The position numbers and the translations under genes were made by a program. Below are positions 18,594-26,024 of a stretch of 64,000 nucleotides of DNA, piece after piece. The notes beneath the pieces are model-generated. The model was not told where the DNA came from, made no database searches, and saw only the letters and a program-made list of their open reading frames with translations. Positions within the stretch are counted from its first letter, which is position 1; each line of letters starts with the position of its first letter. Source of the stretch: Mycolicibacterium sphagni (GTDB lineage: Bacteria > Actinomycetota > Actinomycetes > Mycobacteriales > Mycobacteriaceae); assembly GCF_002250655.1 (NCBI RefSeq), contig NZ_NOZR01000027.1, positions 1 to 64,000 of the forward strand, read 5' to 3'.

Positions 18594-20132
18594 ATGACCG
18601 CCGTCGAGCCCAAGGCCGATCAGGCCACCATCACCGTGCGCAATCCTGCCGATGGCCGCGTCGTGGGCAGCGTGCCGATCGAGGACGCCGCCGCCGTGGC
18701 CGCCAAGGCTCGCGAGTTGCGGCTGTTCCAGACCGAGTGGGAGCAGATCGGCCCGCGCGGGCGCAAGGCCTGGATGTTCAAGTGGCAGGACTGGATTCTC
18801 GACAACGCCGACCACCTCACCGAGGTGTTGATGTCGGAAACCGGAAAATCGCGCAATGACGCCAGCCTCGAACCGGTGGCTCTCGCCGACTCGATCAAGT
18901 ACTGGGCCGGCAACGCCGAGGTGTTCCTGGCCGACCAGCACCCCAAGCCGCACACCCTGATCTATCGGGTCAAGAAGCTGACCACCGTGTACCACCCGTA
19001 TCAACTGGTCGGGATCATCGAGCCGTGGAATTTCCCACTGGCGATGCTGGCGCTCGATGTGGTGCCTGCGCTGGCCGCCGGCGCAGCGGTACTGCTGAAA
19101 CCGTCTGAGGTGACGCCACTTTCGGCCGTTGAGTTTGCCCGCGGCTGGACCGCGGTCGGCGCTCCGCCAGTGCTCGGGCTGGCCACTGGCTACGGCGAGA
19201 CTGGTAGCGCGGTGATCGCCAACTCCGATTACGTCCACTTCACCGGATCGACGGCTACCGGCCGCAAAGTCGCGGTGGCGTGCGCCGAGCGGCTGATCCC
19301 GTTCAGCCTGGAGCTCGGCGGTAAGGACCCGGCGATCGTGCTGGCGGACGCCGACGTCGACCGTGCGGCCAACGGCATCGCCTGGGGTGGCATGTTCAAC
19401 TCCGGTCAGGTGTGCATCTCGGTGGAGCGGGTCTACGTCGAGGCCCCGGTCTACGACGAGTTCATCGGCAAGCTCGCCGAGAATGTCCGCAATATCGCTC
19501 AGGGACAAGAGAATTCGGGCTTCAAGTACGACACCGGTGCGATGGCCACAGCGGCGCAGCGCGATATCGTCGAGCGCCACGTCGAGGACGCTGTTGCCGG
19601 CGGCGCGCGGGTTCTCGCCGGCGGTAAGCCGACCGGAGTCGGCACCTTCTTCCAGCCGACCGTGCTGGCCGATGTCACCCCGACGATGTCGTGCATCGCC
19701 GAGGAGACCTTCGGCCCGACGCTGCCGGTGGTGAAAGTCGCCGACGAGGAAGAAGCCATCCGGCTGGCCAACGACTCCAAATACGGGTTGTCGGCCACCG
19801 TCTGGACCGGCGACACCGAACGCGGTGAGCGGGTCGCCCGCCGGCTGGAATGCGGCGCGGTCAACATCAACGACGCGCTGACCAACGTGTTCTGCCCGTC
19901 GCTTCCGATGGGCGGTTGGAAGGACTCCGGTATCGGCTACCGGGCCGGCGGGCCCAGTGGCCTGATCAAATTCTGTCGTCAGCAGGCGATCACTGCGCCG
20001 CGTATCCCGACTCAGAAGTCCGAGCTGGTGTGGTACTCGTCGTCGCGGCGGCAGGGGCGGGTCGCGCTGGTGGCGATGCGGGCGTTCGCAGGCAACGGTG
20101 TGCGCCGCTTCGGGCTCCGCCCGAAGAAATAG
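18594..20132 (+). CDS. NAD(P)-dependent aldehyde (succinic semialdehyde-type) dehydrogenase
   Basis: A 512-residue aldehyde dehydrogenase. The catalytic Glu240 is in LELGGKDP and the catalytic Cys274 in GQVCIS; the cofactor segment HFTGSTATGR and the IIEPWNFPLA substrate segment are intact. The overall resemblance is to mycobacterial GabD2-type succinate-semialdehyde dehydrogenases, though substrate is an inference. The C-terminus ends GLRPKK, and the DNA encoding this tail plus the stop codon is part of a 28-bp unit repeated almost three times (20112-20188). The gene interrupts the M. tuberculosis order between the SRAP gene and the Rv3224 homologue, so it is an accessory insertion or was lost in that lineage. 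Start ATG is clear, with AGGAG upstream. Confidence 0.92.
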   Translation: MTAVEPKADQATITVRNPADGRVVGSVPIEDAAAVAAKARELRLFQTEWEQIGPRGRKAWMFKWQDWILDNADHLTEVLMSETGKSRNDASLEPVALADSIKYWAGNAEVFLADQHPKPHTLIYRVKKLTTVYHPYQLVGIIEPWNFPLAMLALDVVPALAAGAAVLLKPSEVTPLSAVEFARGWTAVGAPPVLGLATGYGETGSAVIANSDYVHFTGSTATGRKVAVACAERLIPFSLELGGKDPAIVLADADVDRAANGIAWGGMFNSGQVCISVERVYVEAPVYDEFIGKLAENVRNIAQGQENSGFKYDTGAMATAAQRDIVERHVEDAVAGGARVLAGGKPTGVGTFFQPTVLADVTPTMSCIAEETFGPTLPVVKVADEEEAIRLANDSKYGLSATVWTGDTERGERVARRLECGAVNINDALTNVFCPSLPMGGWKDSGIGYRAGGPSGLIKFCRQQAITAPRIPTQKSELVWYSSSRRQGRVALVAMRAFAGNGVRRFGLRPKK

Positions 20133-20188
20133 GCAGCGTGGGCTCCGCCCGAAGAAATAGGCAGCGTGGGCTCCGCCCGAAGAACTAG
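20112..20188 (+). repeat. 28-bp tandem repeat, almost three copies, at the dehydrogenase 3' end
   Basis: Copies lie at 20112-20139, 20140-20167 and 20168-20188 (partial, one mismatch). Each begins GGGCTCCGCCCGAAGAA and contains a TAG stop in the same relative place. The first copy encodes the last residues and stop of the dehydrogenase. With preceding bases it forms a perfect 8-bp hairpin (20108-20115 with 20119-20126). It looks like a slippage-expanded 3' end that may also help terminate transcription. Confidence 0.85.
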
Positions 20189-20285
20189 AGGTAGCCACGG
20201 TTCGCGGTACTCGGCCTCGAGATGCCGCGTGCTTTCATAGATGCGATCGCCACCGCTGATTCACATCATGTAAGTGGGAGAACCG

Positions 20286-22043
20286 ATGGCCGCGGCCGAG
20301 CCTGACGAGCACCTCGAAACGCTTGTGCGCCGAGGGGGTCGCCTGGCGCTCGGAGTGGTGTTCGTCGTCTCCGCGTCGAACTGGCTCGGCTGGGCGACGG
20401 GGAACGAGCGGCTGACGAGGGTCTTTCGCTCCTGGCCGCAGATGACGCCGTGGACGGCCCTGCTGACTGCCATTCTGGGAGTGGCGATTCTGCTCCAATT
20501 CGGGCGCCCGTCGACTTCTCGGGTGTGGGTTGGGCGCGCCCTGTCGGTGGCGGTCGCCGCCGTCACGGTGGCCATTCTTGCCGAGTACGTGACCGGCCGT
20601 TCATTCGGTCTCGATCAACTGTGGTTTTCCGGCGGGGTGACAAGCATGCAGCAGACGTGGCCGGGCCGCCCCAGTCCGCAGACATCGGTGACGGTCCTGC
20701 TGCTGGCGATTGCGGTGGGGCTGACGCGCGTGGGTCGGTCATCCACTCGGGCGGTGCGGACGGTGAGTCTGGTGGTAGCCGATGCCATCCCGTTCGTCGT
20801 GGTAACCGCCTACACGTTTCAGACGCTCTCGGTCATCGAAGTTGCGCCGTCGACCGGAATGGGGATCGCGACCGCCGTAACGCTGCTGCTTCTGATCGGA
20901 GCGGCCTTCATCGCGCGGCTCGACTGGAATCCGGTGGCGTGGCTGTTGGCCCGGCCCGATGGCCGGGCACTAGTTCGGCTGGCGGCGTTGTTCGCCGCCC
21001 TGCCGATCGTCGTCGGGCTGTCCCGGCTGGCGTTCCTGGCGCTCGGCGTGCACGAGGACGCGGTGTGGGCGTTGTCGATAACGGTGAGCGCCGTCGTCAT
21101 CGGAGTGGCGGTCTTCTACCTGAGTCAGCGCGAACAGCGGCTCCTGATCGACAGGGCCGTCCTCATCCGCGAGCGTGAGGATGCCGAGGCGCGGTACCGC
21201 ATCCTCGCCGACAACGCCGTGGACGCGGTCGTTCACCTTCAGGGCGCGCGGGTTGCGTGGATTTCCCCTTCGGTGCACACAACATTCGGCGATACCGAGG
21301 ACTCGTGGATCGGATCGGGCTTCAACCAGCACGTCCACGCCGACGACGTCGACTTCGTGAATCTCGGTGAAAAGCGAACCGCCACCGGAGAGCCAGCAGT
21401 CGAAAGGTTTCGGATCAACTGTGCCGACGGTGGATTTCACTGGGTCGACTGCCGTTCGAAGCCCTACACGGACGCGGACGGGAACACCGACGGCGTGATT
21501 GTTGCCATCCGCGTCGTCGACGAACAGGTCGAATTCGAGCGCCGCCTCGAACAGTTGGCGCGTTTCGATGTACTCACCGGTCTGGTCAACCGGGCCGAGG
21601 CCCTCGGTCGGCTGGAGTCGGCGCTGGCAGGTCCCAACGCCGACGGCCGGCGGCTCGGCGTGTTGTTCTGCGATGTCGACGGATTCAAGCGCATCAACGA
21701 CTCGTGCGGGCATGCGGTCGGCGATATCGTGCTGGCCACGCTGGCCACCCGGATCCGGGAGTGCGTGGGCCGCGGGGATACCGTCGGACGCACCGGAGGC
21801 GACGAGATCCTCGTCCTGTTACCAGGCGTCCACAGCCTCGATGAGGTTGCGGCGGTCGCGGAAAAGATCCGCTGTCGTGCCGCCGAGCCGATCGAGCATC
21901 CCGGTGGAATCATCCACGCCACCTTGAGTATTGGCGCCACCCTCGCCGTCCCCGGCGAAGACGCGATGACGGCGACGGCACGCGCCGACGAGGCGATGTA
22001 CCGGGCCAAGGGGACGGGCCGCAACACAGTTGTCCAGGTCTGA
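20286..22043 (+). CDS. membrane-bound PAS-GGDEF diguanylate cyclase
   Basis: A 585-residue sensor enzyme expected to make cyclic di-GMP from two GTP. The N-terminal half (about residues 20-280) has roughly eight hydrophobic segments. A PAS domain follows (about 300-420, with RYRILADNAVDAVVHL), then a GGDEF domain from about 430. The active-site loop is GRTGGDEILV, with GGDEI at 504-508 instead of GGDEF; Ile at the last position is tolerated in some cyclases. The inhibitory I-site RxxD is absent, since the residues before it read VGRGDTVGR. No EAL domain is present. GGGAG lies before ATG 20286. No obvious operon partner; it interrupts the M. tuberculosis gene order. Confidence 0.9.
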   Translation: MAAAEPDEHLETLVRRGGRLALGVVFVVSASNWLGWATGNERLTRVFRSWPQMTPWTALLTAILGVAILLQFGRPSTSRVWVGRALSVAVAAVTVAILAEYVTGRSFGLDQLWFSGGVTSMQQTWPGRPSPQTSVTVLLLAIAVGLTRVGRSSTRAVRTVSLVVADAIPFVVVTAYTFQTLSVIEVAPSTGMGIATAVTLLLLIGAAFIARLDWNPVAWLLARPDGRALVRLAALFAALPIVVGLSRLAFLALGVHEDAVWALSITVSAVVIGVAVFYLSQREQRLLIDRAVLIREREDAEARYRILADNAVDAVVHLQGARVAWISPSVHTTFGDTEDSWIGSGFNQHVHADDVDFVNLGEKRTATGEPAVERFRINCADGGFHWVDCRSKPYTDADGNTDGVIVAIRVVDEQVEFERRLEQLARFDVLTGLVNRAEALGRLESALAGPNADGRRLGVLFCDVDGFKRINDSCGHAVGDIVLATLATRIRECVGRGDTVGRTGGDEILVLLPGVHSLDEVAAVAEKIRCRAAEPIEHPGGIIHATLSIGATLAVPGEDAMTATARADEAMYRAKGTGRNTVVQV

Positions 22044-22046
22044 GAA

Positions 22047-22904
22047 TCAGCGGCTGCGGTACCCGGGCGGGTTGGGGGTGTCGACCCACAGGTCCACTCC
22101 CAGTTCGGAACCCGGAATGCAGTCATAGACCGACAGGTCCTTGACGCCGGACGCCAGCAGCACGTCCTCGCACAGCAGCGTCTGGCCGGTGTACTCGCGG
22201 GACGGCTTGGACAGCACCGCGTACGCGGCGTCGGCGTACACCTCGGGCTTGCGGGAGCGCGCCATTGCCTCGTCGCCACCCAGGAGATTCTGGACGGCGG
22301 CGGTGGCGACCATGGTGCGTGGCCACAATGTATTGGACGCGATTCCGGCCTCGCGCATCTCTTCAGCGATTCCCAAGGCGCACAATGTCATTCCAAACTT
22401 CGCCATCATGTACGGAGTTGGCTTGAGCCACTGCGACTCCAGCCGGATCGGCGGTGAGAGCGTGAGGATATGCGGGTTCTCCCGGCCCTTCATGTGCGGG
22501 ATGCAGGCCTGCGACACGGTGTAGGTGCCGCGGACCTGGATGCCGTTCATCAGATCGAATCGCTTGAGCGGCACTTCCTCGATCGAGCCGAGATTGATCG
22601 CCGAGGCGTTGTTGACGCAGATGTCGATGCCGCCGAACTGTTCGACAGCCTTGGCCACGGCGGCCGCCACCGAATCGCCGTCGCGGACGTCACCGACGAT
22701 TGGCAGCGCTTGGCCGCCGGCCTCTTCGATTTCCTTGGCCGCGGTGTAGATGGTGCCGGGCAGTTTGGGATGGGGCTCGGTCGTCTTGGCCACCAGCGCG
22801 ATGTTGGCCCCGTCGGCCGCGACCCGCTTGGCGATGGCCAGGCCGATGCCACGGCTGGCGCCGGAGATGAACATGGTCTTGCCGGAGAAGGGTGTGCCTG
22901 CCAT
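22047..22904 (-). CDS. short-chain dehydrogenase/reductase, HSDL2-like (Rv3224 family)
   Basis: A 285-residue SDR. The cofactor loop is SGASRGIG at residues 15-22, the NNAS structural motif is present, and the catalytic Tyr-Lys pair is YMMAK. Extended loops and the C-terminal LWVDTPNPPGY segment are shared with the Rv3224/HSDL2-like group, which has a peroxisomal hydroxysteroid dehydrogenase-like relative in animals. The substrate is not known. The ATG at 22904 is preceded closely by GGGAGG. The stop is three bases from the diguanylate cyclase stop (convergent), and a BKACE gene starts divergently 106 bases away. Confidence 0.9.
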   Translation of the reverse strand: MAGTPFSGKTMFISGASRGIGLAIAKRVAADGANIALVAKTTEPHPKLPGTIYTAAKEIEEAGGQALPIVGDVRDGDSVAAAVAKAVEQFGGIDICVNNASAINLGSIEEVPLKRFDLMNGIQVRGTYTVSQACIPHMKGRENPHILTLSPPIRLESQWLKPTPYMMAKFGMTLCALGIAEEMREAGIASNTLWPRTMVATAAVQNLLGGDEAMARSRKPEVYADAAYAVLSKPSREYTGQTLLCEDVLLASGVKDLSVYDCIPGSELGVDLWVDTPNPPGYRSR

Positions 22905-23009
22905 GCCTCCCACCTTATTCGCCGCCGATTCCGCACTACCGGCATCGCGGTTTTTCGTTTGCGGCAGCATGGTCGGCGGACGTACCGAGTCGCAACAGGA
23001 AGAGGTCAG

Positions 23010-23894
23010 ATGAACCCGGTGATCATCGAATGCGCGATCAACGGTGCAACGTCGAAGGCGACCAATTCCAACGTCCCTGTCGAGCCACCGGAGATTGCCG
23101 CCGACGCACTCGCATGCATGCAGGCGGGCGCGGCGATCATTCACAACCACATCGACCGCTACGGCGTCAGCGTGGAGGAGGCCGCACAGCGCTACCTCGA
23201 GGCGTGGCGGCCAGTGCTCGCCCAGCGGCCTGATGCCCTCCTGTATCCCACGATTCACTTCGGCGCGGGCCTGTCGATCTCGTACGAGCACCTGCTGCCC
23301 CTAGCTGCAGAGGGGATGCGTCTCGGAGTCACCGATCCCGGGTCGGTCAACCTGGGCGGAACCGATCCCGATGGCGTCCCGGTCGGGCCAATGGTCTACA
23401 GCAATTCCTACGAAACCATTGCCCGCGCTTTTGACATCTGCCGTCAGGCGAAGATCGGCCCGAGCCTCGCTATCTACGAACCGGGCTTCCTTCGCACCAC
23501 GCTGGCATGGTGGCGAGCGGGACGACTACCCGCAGGCGCCATGATCAAGCTTTACTTCTCCACTGAACGCGGTTACCTCGGCGCGCCGTTCGGTCTTCCT
23601 CCAACGGAGGCCGCCTTCAACGCCTATATGGAACTCCTCGACGGATGCGATGTGCCGTGGGCGGTTTCCGTCGTCGGAGGAGATCTCTGCGCCAGCGATA
23701 TTGCCATCCGCGCACTTGAGCGTGGCGGCAATCTTCACGTTGGGCTTGAGTTCTACGCGGGTGAGCGAACTCCGACGAATGTTGAGCTGGTATCCGAAGC
23801 CGTCAGCCTCTGCCAACAGGTTGGGCGTGACGTGGCGACACCAGATCAGGCGGCATCCCTTCTGGGTGTCCCCTCGGGGGATCAGGGGATCTAG
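23010..23894 (+). CDS. BKACE family (beta-keto acid cleavage enzyme, DUF849)
   Basis: A 294-residue member of the DUF849/BKACE family. Its founding member, 3-keto-5-aminohexanoate cleavage enzyme Kce, condenses a beta-keto acid with acetyl-CoA to give acetoacetate and a new CoA ester. The metal-binding HNHID motif lies at about residues 45-49, with further conserved IYEPGFLRTT and VVGGDLC segments. Length matches the family. AGGAAGAGG precedes ATG 23010. Substrate specificity varies widely across the family and is not predictable here. The gene overlaps the convergent ybaK stop by four bases. No lysine-fermentation genes are nearby, so another beta-keto acid is likely. Confidence 0.88.
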   Translation: MNPVIIECAINGATSKATNSNVPVEPPEIAADALACMQAGAAIIHNHIDRYGVSVEEAAQRYLEAWRPVLAQRPDALLYPTIHFGAGLSISYEHLLPLAAEGMRLGVTDPGSVNLGGTDPDGVPVGPMVYSNSYETIARAFDICRQAKIGPSLAIYEPGFLRTTLAWWRAGRLPAGAMIKLYFSTERGYLGAPFGLPPTEAAFNAYMELLDGCDVPWAVSVVGGDLCASDIAIRALERGGNLHVGLEFYAGERTPTNVELVSEAVSLCQQVGRDVATPDQAASLLGVPSGDQGI

Positions 23895-24379
23895 ACGGCG
23901 CGGATATCGGCGGTTACCGCGTCGGTCAGCCGAACCAGATCCTGCGGAGACAGCGCCACATCCCAGCCGCGCTTGCCGGCGCTGCACAACACCTTGCTGA
24001 AGCTCAGCGCCGAACTGTCGACCACCGTCGGCAACCGCTTGCGCTGGCCCAGCGGTGAGATACCGCCCAGCACGTATCCGGTGGCGCGTTCGGCGGCCGC
24101 CTGATCAGCCATCGCCACCTTGGCCAGCCCCAATGCCGCGGCGGCGGCCTTCAGCGACAACTTCCACGGCACCGGCAGCACCGCCACCGCCAGCACCGGG
24201 CCCGCCGCGATGATCAGCGTCTTGAAGATCTGCTCGGGCACCAGGGAATCACCGGCCAGCGCGGCCACCGCTTCCTCGCCATATGACTGCGATCGCGGGT
24301 CATGGTGGTAACGCAGCACCTCATGGGGTGCGCCGGCGGTCAGCAGTGCGGCGATCGCCGGGGTAGAGGCACGACTCAC
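23891..24379 (-). CDS. ybaK: YbaK/EbsC-type aminoacyl-tRNA deacylase (Cys-tRNA(Pro) deacylase)
   Basis: A 162-residue YbaK-family editing enzyme that hydrolyses Cys-tRNA(Pro) and related mischarged tRNAs. The family lysine and glycine motifs are in FKTLIIAA and YVLGGISPLGQRKRLPTVVD, which form the tRNA 3'-end pocket. The GTG at 24379 gives the usual N-terminus (MSRASTPAIAALL); the frame is open further upstream but without similarity. The gene is divergent from sigH and shares its 239-base intergenic region. In M. tuberculosis the corresponding position holds Rv3224A/Rv3224B, apparently a broken copy; here it is intact. Confidence 0.9.
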   Translation of the reverse strand: MSRASTPAIAALLTAGAPHEVLRYHHDPRSQSYGEEAVAALAGDSLVPEQIFKTLIIAAGPVLAVAVLPVPWKLSLKAAAAALGLAKVAMADQAAAERATGYVLGGISPLGQRKRLPTVVDSSALSFSKVLCSAGKRGWDVALSPQDLVRLTDAVTADIRAV

Positions 24380-24396
24380 CGGCTCAGTTAACAGGC

Positions 24397-24435
24397 GGAA
24401 ATAGCCAGGTGGGAAATCCTGTTGTGGAGTGTGTT
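24397..24435 (+). promoter_or_regulatory. candidate SigH-dependent autoregulatory promoter
   Basis: GGAAAT (24397-24402) is followed 18 bases later by GTT (24421-24423), close to the mycobacterial SigH pattern GGAA(Y)A - 16 to 18 bases - GTT. A second overlapping candidate is GGAAAT (24412-24417) with GTT at 24433-24435, 15 bases apart. Both fit autoregulation of sigH, but neither is a perfect consensus. Confidence 0.4.
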
Positions 24436-24618
24436 CGCCGCCGTCAAGGCGGCAATCGAAAAAGCTGTTGGTCACAGCCTTAGGATTGGAAGGAGAGAAG
24501 TCCGGTGTCAGCTGCAGTCTGCATGGCCGAAGAGCAGGCACCTGCATTTCTCATCCGTCCGATACCGCTGCCGGAGTTCCTCGCGGGCGCCGCGGCAGAA
24601 GGGACTGTGTCACCCACG

Positions 24619-25254
24619 ATGACCGACATCGACACCGAGACGCCTCAGCGCGAGGAGTCCGACGCGGAGTTGACCGCGCGTTTCGAGCGCGACGCGATCC
24701 CGCTGCTGGACCAGCTCTACGGCGGTGCACTCCGCATGACGCGCAACCCGGCAGACGCCGAAGACCTGTTGCAGGAAACCATGGTCAAGGCCTACGCCGG
24801 GTTCCGTTCGTTCCGGGAGGGCACCAACCTCAAGGCGTGGTTGTACCGGATTTTGACGAACACCTACATCAACAGCTACCGCAAGAAGCAGCGCCAGCCG
24901 GCTGAGTATCCGACCGAGGAGATCACCGACTGGCAGTTGGCGGCCAACGCCGAGCACACGTCTACCGGACTGCGGTCGGCCGAGGTCGAAGCTCTCGAAC
25001 TGCTCCCCGACACCGAAATCAAGGAAGCTCTGCAGGCGTTGCCTGAGGACTTCCGGATGGCGGTGTACTACGCCGACGTCGAGGGCTTCCCGTACAAGGA
25101 GATCGCCGAGATCATGGATACCCCGATTGGGACGGTGATGTCCCGTCTGCACCGAGGTAGGCGCCAGTTGCGTGGCCTGCTTGCCGACGTCGCCAAGGAA
25201 CGCGGTTTCAACCGCGGCCAGGTCGAGGACACGCCCGAGGAGGTGTCCTCATGA
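24619..25254 (+). CDS. sigH: ECF RNA polymerase sigma factor SigH
   Basis: A 211-residue group IV sigma factor for the oxidative, heat and disulphide stress response. Region 2 covers about residues 22-100 (FERDAIPLLDQLYGGALRMTRNPADAEDLLQETMVKAY) and region 4 about 140-195, with the helix-turn-helix around YKEIAEIMDTPIGTVMSRLHRGRRQL. The sequence is nearly identical to M. tuberculosis SigH in these regions. The ATG at 24619 matches the known N-terminus (MTDIDTE versus MADIDG). An in-frame GTG at 24505 with a better Shine-Dalgarno (AAGGAG, nine bases) would add 38 residues. The stop overlaps the rshA start (ATGA), so the sigma and anti-sigma factors are translationally coupled. Confidence 0.96.
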   Translation: MTDIDTETPQREESDAELTARFERDAIPLLDQLYGGALRMTRNPADAEDLLQETMVKAYAGFRSFREGTNLKAWLYRILTNTYINSYRKKQRQPAEYPTEEITDWQLAANAEHTSTGLRSAEVEALELLPDTEIKEALQALPEDFRMAVYYADVEGFPYKEIAEIMDTPIGTVMSRLHRGRRQLRGLLADVAKERGFNRGQVEDTPEEVSS

Positions 25255-25568
25255 GCGACGACCATGTATTTGGTTCCGCCGACGACGAGTGGCGCCCGCC
25301 GGTAGGGCCGGTGGACCCGGATCATCCGGAGTGCGCGGCGGTGATCGCCGAGGTGTGGACGCTGCTGGACGGTGAGTGCACGGCCGAGACGAAAGACCGT
25401 CTGCGCCATCACCTCGAGGAGTGCCCGACGTGCCTGCAGCACTACGGGGTCGAGGAGCGGATCAAGAAGCTGGTCGCGTCTCGGTGCAGTGGGGAGACGG
25501 CACCCAAGCACCTGCTGGAGCGGGTGCGCCTGCAGATCAGTCAAACCACGATCATCAGGCGCGGGTAG
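25251..25568 (+). CDS. rshA: redox-sensitive zinc anti-sigma factor RshA
   Basis: A 105-residue ZAS-family anti-sigma factor that holds SigH inactive until oxidation. The zinc motif HxxxCxxC is at H54-C58-C61 (HHLEECPTC), with further cysteines at 28, 43 and 79. Oxidation of the zinc thiols releases SigH in the known systems, and phosphorylation by PknB can also weaken binding in M. tuberculosis. The start overlaps the sigH stop by four bases. It is followed by a strong bidirectional hairpin and the convergent bL37 gene. Length and position match the M. tuberculosis rshA gene downstream of sigH (Rv3221A). Confidence 0.95.
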   Translation: MSDDHVFGSADDEWRPPVGPVDPDHPECAAVIAEVWTLLDGECTAETKDRLRHHLEECPTCLQHYGVEERIKKLVASRCSGETAPKHLLERVRLQISQTTIIRRG

Positions 25569-25573
25569 TCGCG

Positions 25574-25612
25574 CAAACAAAAGTGCCCGGCAGCTGCCGG
25601 GCACTTTGTTTG
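25574..25612. terminator. bidirectional terminator between rshA and bL37
   Basis: An almost perfect palindrome: the arm ending AAGTGCCCGGCAG pairs with CTGCCGGGCACTT, flanked by CAAACAA on one side and TTGTTTG on the other (one bulged A). The stem is GC-rich with a T-run on whichever strand is transcribed, so it can terminate both convergent genes. Confidence 0.85.
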
Positions 25613-25687
25613 TCAGGCGTTGGGACGCCGGCCGTGATTGGCTTTGCTGTGCTTGCGGTCACGCTTCTTACGACCACGCTTGGCCAT
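25613..25687 (-). CDS. 50S ribosomal protein bL37
   Basis: A 24-codon gene encoding a highly basic peptide that begins MAKRGRKKRDRK and ends GRRPNA. It matches bL37, the tiny actinobacterial large-subunit protein found in cryo-EM structures of the M. smegmatis ribosome. In M. smegmatis it is also encoded close to sigH/rshA. GGAGG sits seven bases before the ATG on this strand. More than half of its residues are Arg, Lys, His or Asn, as expected of an rRNA-embedded peptide. It is convergent with rshA and shares the hairpin at 25574-25612. It is too short for most gene finders. bS22, the other new mycobacterial small ribosomal protein, has a different sequence, so the assignment is fairly firm. 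Confidence 0.92.
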   Translation of the reverse strand: MAKRGRKKRDRKHSKANHGRRPNA

Positions 25688-25804
25688 GATGTACCTCCAT
25701 AGGTTTGTCGCTTGCATACAGTGTCTCACGGCCCCATCGAACCTCTGACCACCCGGTGTTGTGGTTCGATAGAGCCGCTATATGAGTCAAGAGTGAGGGT
25801 GAAA

Positions 25805-26020
25805 ATGGCCGAGGATGTTCGCGCTGAGATCGTGGCCAGTGTGCTCGAGGTCGTGGTCAGCAAGGGAGACCAGATCGGCGCGGGCGACACCCTGGTGCTT
25901 CTGGAGTCAATGAAGATGGAGATCCCGGTGCTGGCCGAAGTCGGTGGCACCGTCACCGAGGTCAGTGTGTCGGTTGGTGACGTCATCCAGGCCGGTGACC
26001 TCATTGCCGTGATCGACTAG
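25805..26020 (+). CDS. biotinylated protein TB7.3 (biotin carboxyl carrier-like)
   Basis: A 71-residue single-domain biotinyl/lipoyl attachment protein. The biotin-accepting lysine is Lys37 in ESMKMEIP, with the flanking glycine turns (GDTLVLLES, GTVTEVSVSVGD) of biotinyl domains. It resembles Rv3221c (TB7.3), reported as a biotinylated antigen. It carries no carboxylase domain, so it must act with partners encoded elsewhere. The ATG follows a weakly matching Shine-Dalgarno (GAGGGTGAAA). pdtaS begins four bases after its stop, implying cotranscription of a metabolic carrier and a sensor kinase, an arrangement conserved in mycobacteria. Confidence 0.93.
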   Translation: MAEDVRAEIVASVLEVVVSKGDQIGAGDTLVLLESMKMEIPVLAEVGGTVTEVSVSVGDVIQAGDLIAVID

Positions 26021-26024
26021 GTTC

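Noticed and set aside
17730..20198. Upstream extension of the aroA frame
   Set aside because: Antisense to the SRAP and dehydrogenase genes; AroA homology starts at the GTG 17729.
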